From the NCBI GenBank assembly GCA_016286165.1, contig JAEESE010000012.1, positions 1-64,000 on the forward strand: DNA of 64,000 nucleotides. Direction: 5' to 3'. The DNA is from Bacteroidaceae bacterium (GTDB lineage Bacteria > Bacteroidota > Bacteroidia > Bacteroidales > Bacteroidaceae). Positions 8,167-17,413 of this stretch are shown in pieces (the first letter of the stretch is position 1; each line of letters opens with the position of its first letter). The notes under the pieces were generated by a model, which saw only the letters and a program-made list of their open reading frames with translations, made no database searches and was not told where the DNA came from. The translations under genes and the position numbers were made by a program.

Positions 8167-11151
8167 TCATAGGGCGGGAGCGAGGATGGAGGAGAGGGGC
8201 ATGAGGTAGGTGTCGTATTGTGTTGCGAAGGGACGGAAGGGTGCGGGGATGTTGGCGGGGTCGAGAAATAGGCGGCGGAGGGGATAAGGTGTGTTGCCTG
8301 CCTGGGTGGGGTAGAGGTAGAAATCGCCGCTGACGGTGCCTACGTTCCTGGCAATGACAGGAAAGGCGGTGCGGGCGAACTTGGGACCTTGTCCTGACAC
8401 GGCGGCGTTGTAGGTGAGGATGATGCCGCGGTCGGTTTGTTCGAAGCTGACATCAGCATTATCGCAAACGAGCAACACTCCATTGCCATTGGCATCGGTA
8501 AGCCAGGCGGCATCAACGCCCCTGCGGTTGCCCTCGAAATAGAGGTCGCCCTGTTGCATAGCCCAGAAACCATAGCGTCCGGCACGGAAGCGGCCTGGAT
8601 AGGTGGGCATAGGGCCATTGCCTATCCATTGCACACGGTCAATATGAGGGTCGAGGAGGAAGGCGAGGCCCAACTCGGAGAGGAAGGTGTCGGAGGAGTC
8701 GGGCGTCAGGGCGAAGGTGTAGTGTATGCCATCGCCCACTGCCTCGGTAGTGATATGAGTGTGGATAGAGCCAGCCTTAGTGCCGTCGGCGGACAGCGGC
8801 TGTATGTATTTCTCAATGCGCTTGTCGGCGACTTTAAGCGTCTCGGCAAGGGTGGGCTTACGTCCGCAGCGGATGAATAATGGATAGCCTACTTCTCTCT
8901 CGGAGGGAGTGGAGGTGGCGGCGAGCCGAAGGGCCTTTAAGCGCGAGCCATTCCGAACGAAAGGAATGGATTGGCGGTTGAAGATACGTGAGTGGTGATC
9001 GCTTATCTCTATGTTCAACAGACAGATTATGGAAGTGTCGGGAAGGGCTGGTAGAATGAAGGGATGGGAGACGGTATTGTGCGGTGGACAATAGGGTGAG
9101 AATGTGCCGCTGTCGATGGTGTCGCGGTCGGCTGTGACAGTCCAATGGAAGGTGATATTGTCCTTGAGGTTAAGGAAATCGAAGCGGTTGCGTATGTGAA
9201 GGAGTATGGTGTCCTGACCTTCACGGAGGGTGATAATGCTGTCGGTGATGGCGGCCTGGGCGTAGTTGTGCTGTAGCTCGTAGTAGTTTGGCAAAGGAGT
9301 GCGATCGGCATATAGGAGGCCGTCGGTGCCTTTGGAGCCCTGCATAGAATAATAATGAGTCCCCGACCCCTTCCCCTCGCTGTGGAGGGGTGATTGGGGG
9401 TTGAGGATTACGTGTTCTTCGTAACCGTAATAGTTGTTTGAGTTTGTTGAATTAGATTCTGTGTAGTCGGGTGTAAAAGATTCCTTGTAGCTGAATGTGG
9501 GCAGACTGTCGCTACTCATCTCACAACCTTGATCTACCCACTCCCAGACAGAGCCGCCGGCGATACCAGGTGTACGTTCGATGAGTTCCCATTGGCGGTC
9601 GTGGTCCTCGAAGGAGATGCCGAGAGTGTGGAGGTACTCGGTAAAGATTACGGGACGGTCGGCACGCTGATAGAAGGTTGCTATCTGGTTGGTGGAGGGA
9701 TAATGTGGAGCGTAGATATCCGCCACCTTGGGGAAATCGTAGTTGAACTTACGGAAATAGCTGCCGACCTGTGGGTAACAGATGGGACGTGATGGGTCGA
9801 GTTCGGACTTCACGTAGTGGCCCAGCTGTATGCATATATCAGTGAGTGGGTTCTCGTTGCCAAGGCTCCATATGAGCACCGATGGGTGGTTCTTGTCGCG
9901 ACGTATGGTGGCCTGTGCGCGCTGCTGCAGCACGGGATAGAAGGTGCTGTCGGAGAGGTTCTTGTCGCCATAGCCGAAAGGCACCTCGTCGATGATGTAG
10001 AAGCCTAATGAGTCTGCCAACTCATAGAAACGCGGCTCGCGTGGGTAGTGTGACGTTCGGATATAGTTGACGGATGCCTCCTTCATCAAGCGCATATCCT
10101 TTAGCGTGAGTTCATCAGAGATAACTTTAATGGTACGAGGGTCTGTGGCATGTGAGGTGACGCCCCGCAACTTGATAGGCTGACCGTTGAGTTTGAGGAC
10201 GTTGCCTTCGATTGTCAGTTCGCGGAAGCCGAACTTATGCTCGAAGGTCTGAAGCGTCTTGCCGCGTTGCTTTAAGGTGGTGCGGAGGGTGTAGAGATAA
10301 GGAGTCTCGGAGGACCAGAGTAAGGGGGTGTGCACACCAATGCAGCCAGCCACTAACCCCTCCCCATGGAGGGGAGATGACGCGAGTTTAGAGGTGGTGC
10401 GATAAGTTCTCAGTCTTTTTGCATCCTTGGCCACCTCACGGTTTACCACTCCCCTGTGTAGGGATGGGCTGATGATTTCGTAGGTGACGGTGGTGTGCTT
10501 GTTGGCATTTGCCACTCGTGTGTCGATGGTTACCTCGCCAGTATTCCTGGTGTGGATTGTGAGGTCGGCGAGGTGAGTGGCGGGCACTGCCATGATGGTG
10601 ACGTCGCGGAATATGCCATTGGGAACCCAGTCGTCGTTGTAGTCGAAGTCGCTGCCCGGGAATTGCGATATGACGCGCATTGCCAGTTGCTCGTTGCCGC
10701 CGCACAGAAGGTCGGTGATGTCGAACATCGCCGTGTTGTAAGCCGAGCGCCATGAGCCAGCCTGACGGCCATTTATCCAAAGGTCGTAGCCATAGAGCAC
10801 GCCGTCGAAACGTATCACTATGCGCTTGCCTTTCCACTCGGCAGGCACAGTGAACGACGTGCGGTAGTAGCCTGTCAGCGGCAGAGCTCGGTCGTAGCTT
10901 GGCTGGCAGAAGCCATATGCCTCCCAACAACCTGGCACGGGTATCTTACGCCAAGTGTCGTCAATGGCCGGCACGGCGAGGTCGTTGGCAATACCCTCGA
11001 CGACCTTGAGGTTCCATGTGCCATTGAGCGACCGCTTCATGGTAGGGTCGGTGACGGGCAGTATGCCTTGGAAGGCATCCTGTGCGGTGATGCTGGCTAC
11101 TGCCAGTTGGCATACGAGTAGTGACAGGCTAAGCAGGCGAAGAAGGTTCAT
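8167..11151 (-). CDS. secreted GH2 glycosidase (beta-galactosidase-like)
   Basis: This 994-residue enzyme has a signal peptide (LLVCQLAVASITAQ) and the full GH2 layout. A sugar-binding N domain with RSLNGTWNLKV comes first, then immunoglobulin-like domain(s), a TIM barrel and a C-terminal beta-sandwich like the beta-galactosidase small-chain domain. The acid/base glutamate is in WSLGNEN (about residue 433) and the nucleophile in FTEYLH (about 505), with GGSVWEWVDQG after it. It probably removes terminal beta-linked sugars in the periplasm. It is last in a minus-strand operon, ten bases after the DUF362 fusion gene. Oddly, the protein contains segments that look like inserted palindromic DNA: PSLHRG near 230, SPLHGEG near 258, SPLHSEGKG near 586 and possibly TSTPSERE near 744. 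The exact sugar specificity is not clear. Confidence 0.93.
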   Translation of the reverse strand: MNLLRLLSLSLLVCQLAVASITAQDAFQGILPVTDPTMKRSLNGTWNLKVVEGIANDLAVPAIDDTWRKIPVPGCWEAYGFCQPSYDRALPLTGYYRTSFTVPAEWKGKRIVIRFDGVLYGYDLWINGRQAGSWRSAYNTAMFDITDLLCGGNEQLAMRVISQFPGSDFDYNDDWVPNGIFRDVTIMAVPATHLADLTIHTRNTGEVTIDTRVANANKHTTVTYEIISPSLHRGVVNREVAKDAKRLRTYRTTSKLASSPLHGEGLVAGCIGVHTPLLWSSETPYLYTLRTTLKQRGKTLQTFEHKFGFRELTIEGNVLKLNGQPIKLRGVTSHATDPRTIKVISDELTLKDMRLMKEASVNYIRTSHYPREPRFYELADSLGFYIIDEVPFGYGDKNLSDSTFYPVLQQRAQATIRRDKNHPSVLIWSLGNENPLTDICIQLGHYVKSELDPSRPICYPQVGSYFRKFNYDFPKVADIYAPHYPSTNQIATFYQRADRPVIFTEYLHTLGISFEDHDRQWELIERTPGIAGGSVWEWVDQGCEMSSDSLPTFSYKESFTPDYTESNSTNSNNYYGYEEHVILNPQSPLHSEGKGSGTHYYSMQGSKGTDGLLYADRTPLPNYYELQHNYAQAAITDSIITLREGQDTILLHIRNRFDFLNLKDNITFHWTVTADRDTIDSGTFSPYCPPHNTVSHPFILPALPDTSIICLLNIEISDHHSRIFNRQSIPFVRNGSRLKALRLAATSTPSEREVGYPLFIRCGRKPTLAETLKVADKRIEKYIQPLSADGTKAGSIHTHITTEAVGDGIHYTFALTPDSSDTFLSELGLAFLLDPHIDRVQWIGNGPMPTYPGRFRAGRYGFWAMQQGDLYFEGNRRGVDAAWLTDANGNGVLLVCDNADVSFEQTDRGIILTYNAAVSGQGPKFARTAFPVIARNVGTVSGDFYLYPTQAGNTPYPLRRLFLDPANIPAPFRPFATQYDTYLMPLSSILAPAL
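8893..8925. repeat. possible in-frame repeat fragment in the GH2 gene
   Basis: The segment encoding TSTPSEREVG carries a CTCTCTCGGAGGGAGTGG-type sequence like the dispersed GC-rich palindromes. It is the weakest of the four candidates in this gene. Confidence 0.4.
9362..9402. repeat. in-frame palindromic element in the GH2 gene
   Basis: The DNA contains CCCCTCGCTGTGGAGGGG and a following GATTGGGGGTTG, read on the minus strand as NPQSPLHSEGKGSG. It resembles the other CCCCTCC...GGAGGGG elements of this window. The reading frame is kept. Confidence 0.65.
10357..10380. repeat. in-frame palindromic element in the GH2 gene
   Basis: CTCCCC-ATGGA-GGGGAG forms a six-pair hairpin inside the coding sequence and is read on the minus strand as SSPLHGEGL. 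It lies in a loop region of the immunoglobulin-like part, before the conserved LWSSETPYLYTL. Confidence 0.7.
10447..10470. repeat. possible in-frame palindromic element in the GH2 gene
   Basis: ACTCCCCTGTGTAGGGAT is read on the minus strand as SPSLHRGVV. The peptide and DNA resemble the SPLHGEG and SPLHSEG elements in the same gene, but the palindrome is more decayed. Confidence 0.5.
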
Positions 11152-11160
11152 GGCTGATGT

Positions 11161-13335
11161 TCACTCTGGGATCTTATGGTACTTCAAATCTATCTTTGTG
11201 TACTTGCGCGAGAAGGATGACGGGTCGGAGGATGACACACGTCCGGAGTTGCAGTGTTCGAAGAGGCCGAGGGGCTCGGTGAGGGGCTCTCCGCCTTGTT
11301 TGTAGACGGTGCCGCTGGGCGCGTTGGGTATAGATGCCGCTTCGCGCAGGTATTCATCGCAGTAGTTCAGGCTTCCGAATTCCGGCCATTCGCCTATGAT
11401 GATGTCCATTGCCACGGCATCGCATGCCAGTTCGTCCTGCGAGACGATGAGCGAGCAAGCCCAATCGCCGCCGAAGGGTTCCTTCATCCATTTGGGGTTA
11501 GGCGCTCCGTTTACGTCGCGCGAGCCGTAGGTGCCGTCGATGATGAAGAGCAGTGCTTTCTGTCCCATATCCTTGTGGGCAATCCAATCCACGAATGTCT
11601 TGTACTGCGGCTTGCCGTTGCGCTTGTCCTGGGAGATGTTGTTGTGGGCATTCTGACGCCAGAGCAGGTTGATGTCGGTGGCGCCGTACCAGTTCTTCGA
11701 CGTGAGAGTGACGCCAGGTCCGGAGTGCGTCTTGAGCAGTGCGGAGTTGATGAGATAGTCGGCATCCACTATGCAGCGTGCCAGTCCGCGTGCCATCTTG
11801 CCGTTGTCGGTGCTGTAGGTAATCTGTTCGGGGTAGTATTCACATTTCTCGCGCCCATTGCCCCCGAGGTTGTCGATGATGCGCACGAGTGGAAATTCGC
11901 GGTGCACCTTGTTGAAGATTGAATCGGTGATGGCGCGACTGGGTTCACAGATTATGATGTCCTGCTGGCGTATTCCTGCATCATGCACCATAGAGCGCAC
12001 CAAGGCAAGGGTTACGAACGGCGATGAGTTGAGTTCGATAGTGTCGTGGTGCGTGATGGCATTGTTCATATTGAGCTTCACGGCTATCGTCTCGCCTTTT
12101 CTGTAGCCTCGGTTGCCACGTTTGTGTGTCTTGTTGAAATGGCTGAACAGAGCCTGCCACGCCTTGCGGGCGGTGGGTTCGCCGGTGAGTTGGACGACAG
12201 CCTCCTTGACCATGGCATCGGCCTTGGCCTGTGAGTTCCAACGGTCCTCAACCCATAAGCCGCTCTTGCCGTCCCATTGGGCTACGCCGGGAGCATGTAT
12301 CCACGCCACACGTCCAGCGTGTATGCCGCGTCCGATGCCGAGCGGATGATTAGGCTCGGTGCAGAGCTTAGGTTGCGGGCTGTTGCCGAACTCGCCGAAG
12401 AACAACCTGTCGCGGTTGACAGCGTCGCTTAGCAGCTGGATGGTGGTCGACGGTCCGAGGTCGGGGTCGCGCCACGCCCTTAACTGCCACACCACGTTGC
12501 CATCCTTGTCCACTTCGATGGCCTGCACCGGAGCGTTGAGGGTGTCCATAGGCTCCTTGTTCCATTCGTTGTACCAGTTGTTGATGATGTGGTTGCCGTT
12601 GGCCAGCCGTACGGTTTTCTGGGGCTGCGTGATGCCATACTGTGTGGAGTTCATCTGCCAGACGACCTGTCCCTGCCGGTTTATTTCCTGAATGAGGCCC
12701 TTGCGCCCTGTGATGAGGAGGTTGCCGGTCTTTGGAATCTCCTGCACCGACCACGGCAGGAAGCCGTCCCAGCGGTCCACCTGTTTGCCTGTGGAGGTAA
12801 ATTCATGAATGCATCCTAATGCCATATTTGCCACGAGGAGCGTGCCGCGGCTGGAGAGGCGTGCATTGCGAAACTGTCCGTGGACGGAGCCTTTCGCGGC
12901 CGTGGGCACCTCGAATTCGCGCACTATGCGACAAGCGGGAATCTCGATGACCACGACCTTGGCTGGTTGGCCGTTCTGTACAAACACCACATGGGATCGA
13001 CCTATGGGCTGTGCGGTGTGAATCTCAGTGCCCGAAGGCGCTTCGTACTGCCATACGATATCGCCGTTGCCGTCCACTTCAGCTACGCCGTATTGATGTG
13101 CCATGATGATGTGGCCGTCGGTCATCCGCACAGCATCGCTTATCTCGCCGCGGCCCTGGGCGTTGTAGTAGGTCCATGCCACCTTGCCGTCGCGCACGAT
13201 AAACATACGCTGGCGCTTGCTTTGCCCTGCGTAGAAGAAATCGTGGCGCGCGAGGCTCTCGTCGACAGGCGTCTGTGCCACGGCAGAGGTGAGCGTAGCA
13301 CATAGCAGTGCAAGTGTGAGGTATCGGGTTTTCAT
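11161..13335 (-). CDS. secreted beta-propeller / DUF362 fusion protein
   Basis: This 724-residue protein begins with a signal peptide (MKTRYLTLALLCATLTSAVAQ). Residues about 35-320 are a repeat series of the PQQ/arylsulfotransferase-like propeller type, with blades such as DGHIIMAHQYGVAEVDGNGDIVWQYEAP, each containing a 'G.vvWq' motif. From about residue 340 the sequence changes to a DUF362 domain: GRGIHAGRVAWIH, then IAVKLNMNN, then YLINSALLKTHSGPGVTLTSKNWYG. In Bacteroidales, DUF362 proteins usually occur without this propeller, as far as I recall. Ligand and activity are unknown. The gene lies between the giant secreted protein and the GH2 enzyme in one operon, suggesting a job in extracytoplasmic glycan handling. 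Confidence 0.8.
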   Translation of the reverse strand: MKTRYLTLALLCATLTSAVAQTPVDESLARHDFFYAGQSKRQRMFIVRDGKVAWTYYNAQGRGEISDAVRMTDGHIIMAHQYGVAEVDGNGDIVWQYEAPSGTEIHTAQPIGRSHVVFVQNGQPAKVVVIEIPACRIVREFEVPTAAKGSVHGQFRNARLSSRGTLLVANMALGCIHEFTSTGKQVDRWDGFLPWSVQEIPKTGNLLITGRKGLIQEINRQGQVVWQMNSTQYGITQPQKTVRLANGNHIINNWYNEWNKEPMDTLNAPVQAIEVDKDGNVVWQLRAWRDPDLGPSTTIQLLSDAVNRDRLFFGEFGNSPQPKLCTEPNHPLGIGRGIHAGRVAWIHAPGVAQWDGKSGLWVEDRWNSQAKADAMVKEAVVQLTGEPTARKAWQALFSHFNKTHKRGNRGYRKGETIAVKLNMNNAITHHDTIELNSSPFVTLALVRSMVHDAGIRQQDIIICEPSRAITDSIFNKVHREFPLVRIIDNLGGNGREKCEYYPEQITYSTDNGKMARGLARCIVDADYLINSALLKTHSGPGVTLTSKNWYGATDINLLWRQNAHNNISQDKRNGKPQYKTFVDWIAHKDMGQKALLFIIDGTYGSRDVNGAPNPKWMKEPFGGDWACSLIVSQDELACDAVAMDIIIGEWPEFGSLNYCDEYLREAASIPNAPSGTVYKQGGEPLTEPLGLFEHCNSGRVSSSDPSSFSRKYTKIDLKYHKIPE

Positions 13336-13415
13336 AAGTCGTGATGATGTTTTCGTTAAGCAAAGGCTACGTCAACGCGACGCAGCCCTTGCACAATTAC
13401 TAACCTTATTATCAA

Positions 13416-16400
13416 CTACTTTACTAAAACCTTTCGTGTTGAGCCATCGGACATGCGGATGATATTGACACCACGCTGCATCCGGCTCTGCTGGCGGCCA
13501 TCCAGGCTATAGATGAGGATGGGCGCCTTGGCGGCAGCGCTGACAGCGTTGACTGCAACAGGTTCCTGCGAGCCAAGATAGTAGAGGTGGAAGTTGTCGA
13601 TATATATCCAGTCCTGAGCTATTGTCGTTTCGGGGTTTTTGAACACACCGAGCTGAACAGGGCCGTCGGTGTAGTGGAAGACCACGGAGTTATCATTGTA
13701 ATAACCTGCAGCGAAGTACTTCTGTACCGATGCTCCGCTATTGGGCACGTATACGGTGCCGAGTTCGGTGGTGTTGCGTTGCATGCCTCCGAGATCCAAC
13801 TGTTCGGTGGTGTACTGTCCTTCAGCAAACCAGCTGTAGAGCTTGGTGTTTGTATCGTTGGCGAAGAGGTAGCCGTAGACATCGAGTGTGCCTTCGTTGA
13901 AACGCTTCAGCGTCTCATCGGCTGTGCCGGTGCGGAAGAGGCCGTCGGCAGTGAGCTTCCAATAGCCGTCGCGCAGGCAAGGCAGTTCCTGATAGAAACG
14001 TGCACCGCCGGTGTTCCATATCTCGTAGCCGCCGTTGTTGCTTTCCACGTTGCCCTGGTCGGGTTTCTCCAGTTCGAGCACCCATCCTCTCGGTGCAGTG
14101 CGGTTGGCAGATGTTGCGGATTCAAAGTCGGCGTTGACGAGCAGGCCTGTCATGTCGATAGGATTATCCTCGCTTGCTGCATCGAGTTCGGTGTTGCTGA
14201 GCAAGAAGCGGAAGAAGGCGTCGGGCAGGTCGGCGATATAATCCTTCAGTTGCTGGAGGGTCTTGATGCCCTTGCCTTCGTTGACGATGCACTCGTCGAT
14301 TTCCTCGAGCAGGGCGGGGTACACTTCGTCGGTGTAGTCGCCTACGAGTTCCTGGTCGCTATATGACACTGAGAGGTCAACCAGTTCGTTGAGCAGCTGA
14401 TGTTCTTCTTCGGCCAGTGCCAAAGCCTCGTGGAGCTGTTCGATGGCAGCATTCTTGGCCTCGAGATTGTCTGCAGCCAGAGCCTCGTTGCCCTTCTGCA
14501 CGGCATCGGCCAGGGTATTGACCACCTCTTCTACGTTGACACTTTGGGCTTCTGCTTCCACCTTTTCAATGAGTTCCTGAATCTCTTCGTTGAGAGCTAT
14601 GAGGAGTACCTCGTTGTTGGAACCATAGTAGTAGAGTCGGAAGGCAGACCAGATTACCCAGTGCTTGGCAGTGAGTAAATCCGTGCCCACTATGCCCACG
14701 CGGAGTGAGCCGCCGTCCTTGGCGACGATGCCGGCAGCACTTACGAGAGTTTTCTCAGCGCGTTCGGCGGCGTCGGGATTGTTGAGCAGGTTGTAGAAAC
14801 TCATCTGCGAGTTGGGAACGAATATCTGCGAACCGTCGACGGCGTTTACGGCAGCGTAGTCGGTATCTGTTTCAGGCACAGCGAGTTCGACTACGTTGAC
14901 CAAATCACTCTTGGTGTTGCCTGCATAGAGGTAAGCATAGCCACCTTCGGCGAAGGCGCCGGAGACATAGTTGTCGTAGTTGGGCTGGTTCTCGCCGATA
15001 CGTGTGAAGGCGTGAGTCTCGATAACGTATTTACCCATGGGCAGATCCGTGAATTCGCGATATATCTCGAACGGGAACTTGTCCCATACCTCGGCAGTGC
15101 TATAGTTGGTCTTGAACTGTGAGATACCTCCGGGATTCATCCATACGGGGTTGTCGGCAGGATAACCGCCTGCGAAAGAGGTCTGAGCGGTGCCGAATTC
15201 GTAGCTCATGTGTGGGAAGAGGAGGGTAATCTCAAACGGTTCACGCAACTCCTCGCCACTGGCAGCCAGCTGGTTGAAGATGGCGCCGACCTTCTCGGCC
15301 AACAGAGCGGGATAGCCGTTGATGGCATCGTCAATCTCGGTTGTAGCAAGCGTACCATTGTCGTGGCCAGCCTCAAGCTCGTCGATAAGACCTTCGATAG
15401 TTTCAACGATAGGTTCGCAGTAGGCCTTGGTTTTGTAGTTCTCCATGTCGAGGTTGGCCGTCGTCAGGAACTGCTCGAGACGTTGGTATGCGGCAATTGA
15501 AGCCTGCATCTCAGTGCGAGCATTCTTAAGGGTGGTGAAGACACTGGTGTAGGTATCAGCCTTGGCAGGATCGGCGCCTGCTTCGATGAGACTGAGAGCT
15601 TCGTCGGCAGCTTGCGTCAACGCATCCTCAACAGATTTCTGTACAGCAGAGTAGTCGCTCTCGAGAACCTGTTTGCTGATGGCATACTCACCACGCAGTG
15701 CGGTGTATGATGGCGGTGTCTGGCTGGGACCGGCAGCCACGAGGCGGAAGTTATCGGCAAGAATCCAGTTCAGATTGGTGTTCTGAATCATAAGACCTAC
15801 GGTGATACTGTCGACCTGGTCAATATCGAATTCAAATTCATAGTGAAGAGGAACGCGGTTGAGGTTGCCGTCGCTGTCCTCTACGATGCCAGCCTTGACG
15901 ATGAAGTCGCTGAGTACCACTATGCCGCCGTCGGAATAGTATAGATATGCGCCCGTGTAGTTGTCGGGGTCAATGTAGTTGTCGAGATCGTCCTCGCCCG
16001 ACTGGTGCTGTGCCATAGCATCGCATGAGAGTCGGTAGTGGCCCGAAGGTAGACCAAAGATAGTCTGGCTGATGGTGCCATCGTTGAGATGTCCGGGAGC
16101 GGGCGTCCATGCTTCTATGAACTGGTTCACCTCGATATCCTCATCAGCGTTGACGTAGATATTGTTGGCCTGATAGCCCAGATTCTGGCCCATTCCGGCC
16201 GTTACTTCCCATCCGTTGATGTTGCCTGTGTTGAAATCGGGATTCTGCAGCAGGTACTTGGTGAGGTCGATAGGATTGGTAACAGAAGAATTCTTGGATG
16301 CATAAACTAACATCTGTTCGCGCACGCTGGCACGCAAGGCTTCGGCCGTAGCGTTAATCTCGTCGAGCGTGCTCTCGGGGTTGTTGTACACGGCTCCGGG

Positions 16401-17210
16401 TTCGGCGGTATCGGCGCCGCACATATCGGCATCGCACAGCAACTCATAGAGCAACAGGCGAGCACGGTAGATGGGCAGAGCCTCCTGATATGCAGCGAAG
16501 TCAATGTCGTACTGCTCTTTGAGTGGTTGGAACGTTTCATTATATTCATCAGCCAGCTCCTTAAAAGCTTCTACATCGACATCGTCGACAGGGACGAAGA
16601 TCCAATCGATGCCCTGTGTGTCCTCGGTACCGTTCATGAGGGCGGGCTTGCCGGCACCTTGGTCGTACATAAACTGATTGCCTTCCTTGTTGAAGTTGTT
16701 CATGCCGGGATACGACATTATGCGATACACATTCCCGACCTTGACAAACTGCCAATACCAGCAAGCCTGACTGCGACGGTCCACCTGTCCCGTTTCCTCG
16801 GTCTCGCGGAACAGGTATTTATCTGTTACGGCATAATTCTCGCGCATGGCGCCGCTGGGAGTAGGACCAGTGAAGTAGAACGTGCCATTGAGGCGCATCT
16901 TGACGCCGCCGGGATAGGCCGCATCACCTGCATCCTCTATCATTATCTGCATGTAGGGCGTCATATCCTCGCTGACGCTAATCTGAGTAGCCCAGTTGTT
17001 AGCAGCGGTAAGAAACTGTCCGCTACCTACGCTGCGGATGTAATAGGCATTGCCGACTTCGGGATCAGCGCCGTCGAGTTCGGGATATTCGATGTCCGGG
17101 AAAGTGGGACGTTCCGGCTTGGTGGGCGGTACCCACGACTGAGCCATTGATGACAGCGTGAATGCTGCAAGTGCAATCACCGCTGTTGCTTTTTGTAGAA
17201 GATGTCTCAT
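13416..17210 (-). CDS. very large secreted multimodular protein
   Basis: The track opens at 17252, but the ATG at 17210 gives MRHLLQKATAVIALAAFTLSSMAQ, a clean signal peptide, so I use it; the protein has 1264 residues. The N-terminal part (GNAYYIRSVGSGQFLTAANNW) looks like a ricin-type module. There are three jelly-roll-like segments that begin 'NPDFNTGNINGW' or 'NADFESATSANR' and continue with 'QTIFGLPSGHYRLSCDAMAQ', as in carbohydrate-binding modules. A helical stretch (VEAEAQSVNVEEVVNTL...) resembles FIVAR repeats. The protein ends in a Prevotella-type tail (IYSLDGRQQSRMQRGVNIIRM...KVLVK). No catalytic site was recognised. It is first in the operon with the DUF362 fusion and GH2 genes, so a binding role for the same glycan is plausible. 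Confidence 0.8.
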   Translation of the reverse strand: MRHLLQKATAVIALAAFTLSSMAQSWVPPTKPERPTFPDIEYPELDGADPEVGNAYYIRSVGSGQFLTAANNWATQISVSEDMTPYMQIMIEDAGDAAYPGGVKMRLNGTFYFTGPTPSGAMRENYAVTDKYLFRETEETGQVDRRSQACWYWQFVKVGNVYRIMSYPGMNNFNKEGNQFMYDQGAGKPALMNGTEDTQGIDWIFVPVDDVDVEAFKELADEYNETFQPLKEQYDIDFAAYQEALPIYRARLLLYELLCDADMCGADTAEPGAVYNNPESTLDEINATAEALRASVREQMLVYASKNSSVTNPIDLTKYLLQNPDFNTGNINGWEVTAGMGQNLGYQANNIYVNADEDIEVNQFIEAWTPAPGHLNDGTISQTIFGLPSGHYRLSCDAMAQHQSGEDDLDNYIDPDNYTGAYLYYSDGGIVVLSDFIVKAGIVEDSDGNLNRVPLHYEFEFDIDQVDSITVGLMIQNTNLNWILADNFRLVAAGPSQTPPSYTALRGEYAISKQVLESDYSAVQKSVEDALTQAADEALSLIEAGADPAKADTYTSVFTTLKNARTEMQASIAAYQRLEQFLTTANLDMENYKTKAYCEPIVETIEGLIDELEAGHDNGTLATTEIDDAINGYPALLAEKVGAIFNQLAASGEELREPFEITLLFPHMSYEFGTAQTSFAGGYPADNPVWMNPGGISQFKTNYSTAEVWDKFPFEIYREFTDLPMGKYVIETHAFTRIGENQPNYDNYVSGAFAEGGYAYLYAGNTKSDLVNVVELAVPETDTDYAAVNAVDGSQIFVPNSQMSFYNLLNNPDAAERAEKTLVSAAGIVAKDGGSLRVGIVGTDLLTAKHWVIWSAFRLYYYGSNNEVLLIALNEEIQELIEKVEAEAQSVNVEEVVNTLADAVQKGNEALAADNLEAKNAAIEQLHEALALAEEEHQLLNELVDLSVSYSDQELVGDYTDEVYPALLEEIDECIVNEGKGIKTLQQLKDYIADLPDAFFRFLLSNTELDAASEDNPIDMTGLLVNADFESATSANRTAPRGWVLELEKPDQGNVESNNGGYEIWNTGGARFYQELPCLRDGYWKLTADGLFRTGTADETLKRFNEGTLDVYGYLFANDTNTKLYSWFAEGQYTTEQLDLGGMQRNTTELGTVYVPNSGASVQKYFAAGYYNDNSVVFHYTDGPVQLGVFKNPETTIAQDWIYIDNFHLYYLGSQEPVAVNAVSAAAKAPILIYSLDGRQQSRMQRGVNIIRMSDGSTRKVLVK

Positions 17211-17249
17211 AATGATATAAATTTTAGGTTGAAAAAAGGATTTCCAACA

Positions 17250-17280
17250 CAAAGGTAATTAATATGTAAAGGTGGTCAAC
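17250..17280 (-). promoter_or_regulatory. promoter of the minus-strand 17210-8167 operon
   Basis: The minus strand reads TACCTTTG at 17257-17250, with GTTG 19 bases upstream as a weak -33. No -7 box was found in front of the next two genes, so this promoter probably drives all three. Confidence 0.7.
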
Positions 17281-17376
17281 GCACAGAAATCAGTCAAAGA
17301 GCATTCATTTTTTTGTCATGATGAAAAAAAGTATGTTTTTTGCTCATTTCCTAAACGTTTTTCCGACCTTTTTACG

Positions 17377-17384
17377 TACTTTTG
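17377..17384 (+). promoter_or_regulatory. -7 box of the PL22/GH28/HTCS operon
   Basis: TACTTTTG fits TAnnTTTG and lies 30 bases before the ATG at 17414. It is divergent from the promoter at 17250-17257, so a single regulator could act on both operons. Confidence 0.65.
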
Positions 17385-17413
17385 CAGCGGAAGAAGATAA
17401 AAATGTTTCTATT

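Noticed and set aside
11254-11922. 222-residue plus-strand ORF antisense to the DUF362 fusion gene
   Set aside because: It is a shadow frame of the DUF362 domain, with no promoter and no motif.
13587-14366. 259-residue plus-strand ORF inside the giant secreted protein gene
   Set aside because: It lies wholly antisense to a well-supported gene with signal peptide and tail; the translation has no recognisable motif.
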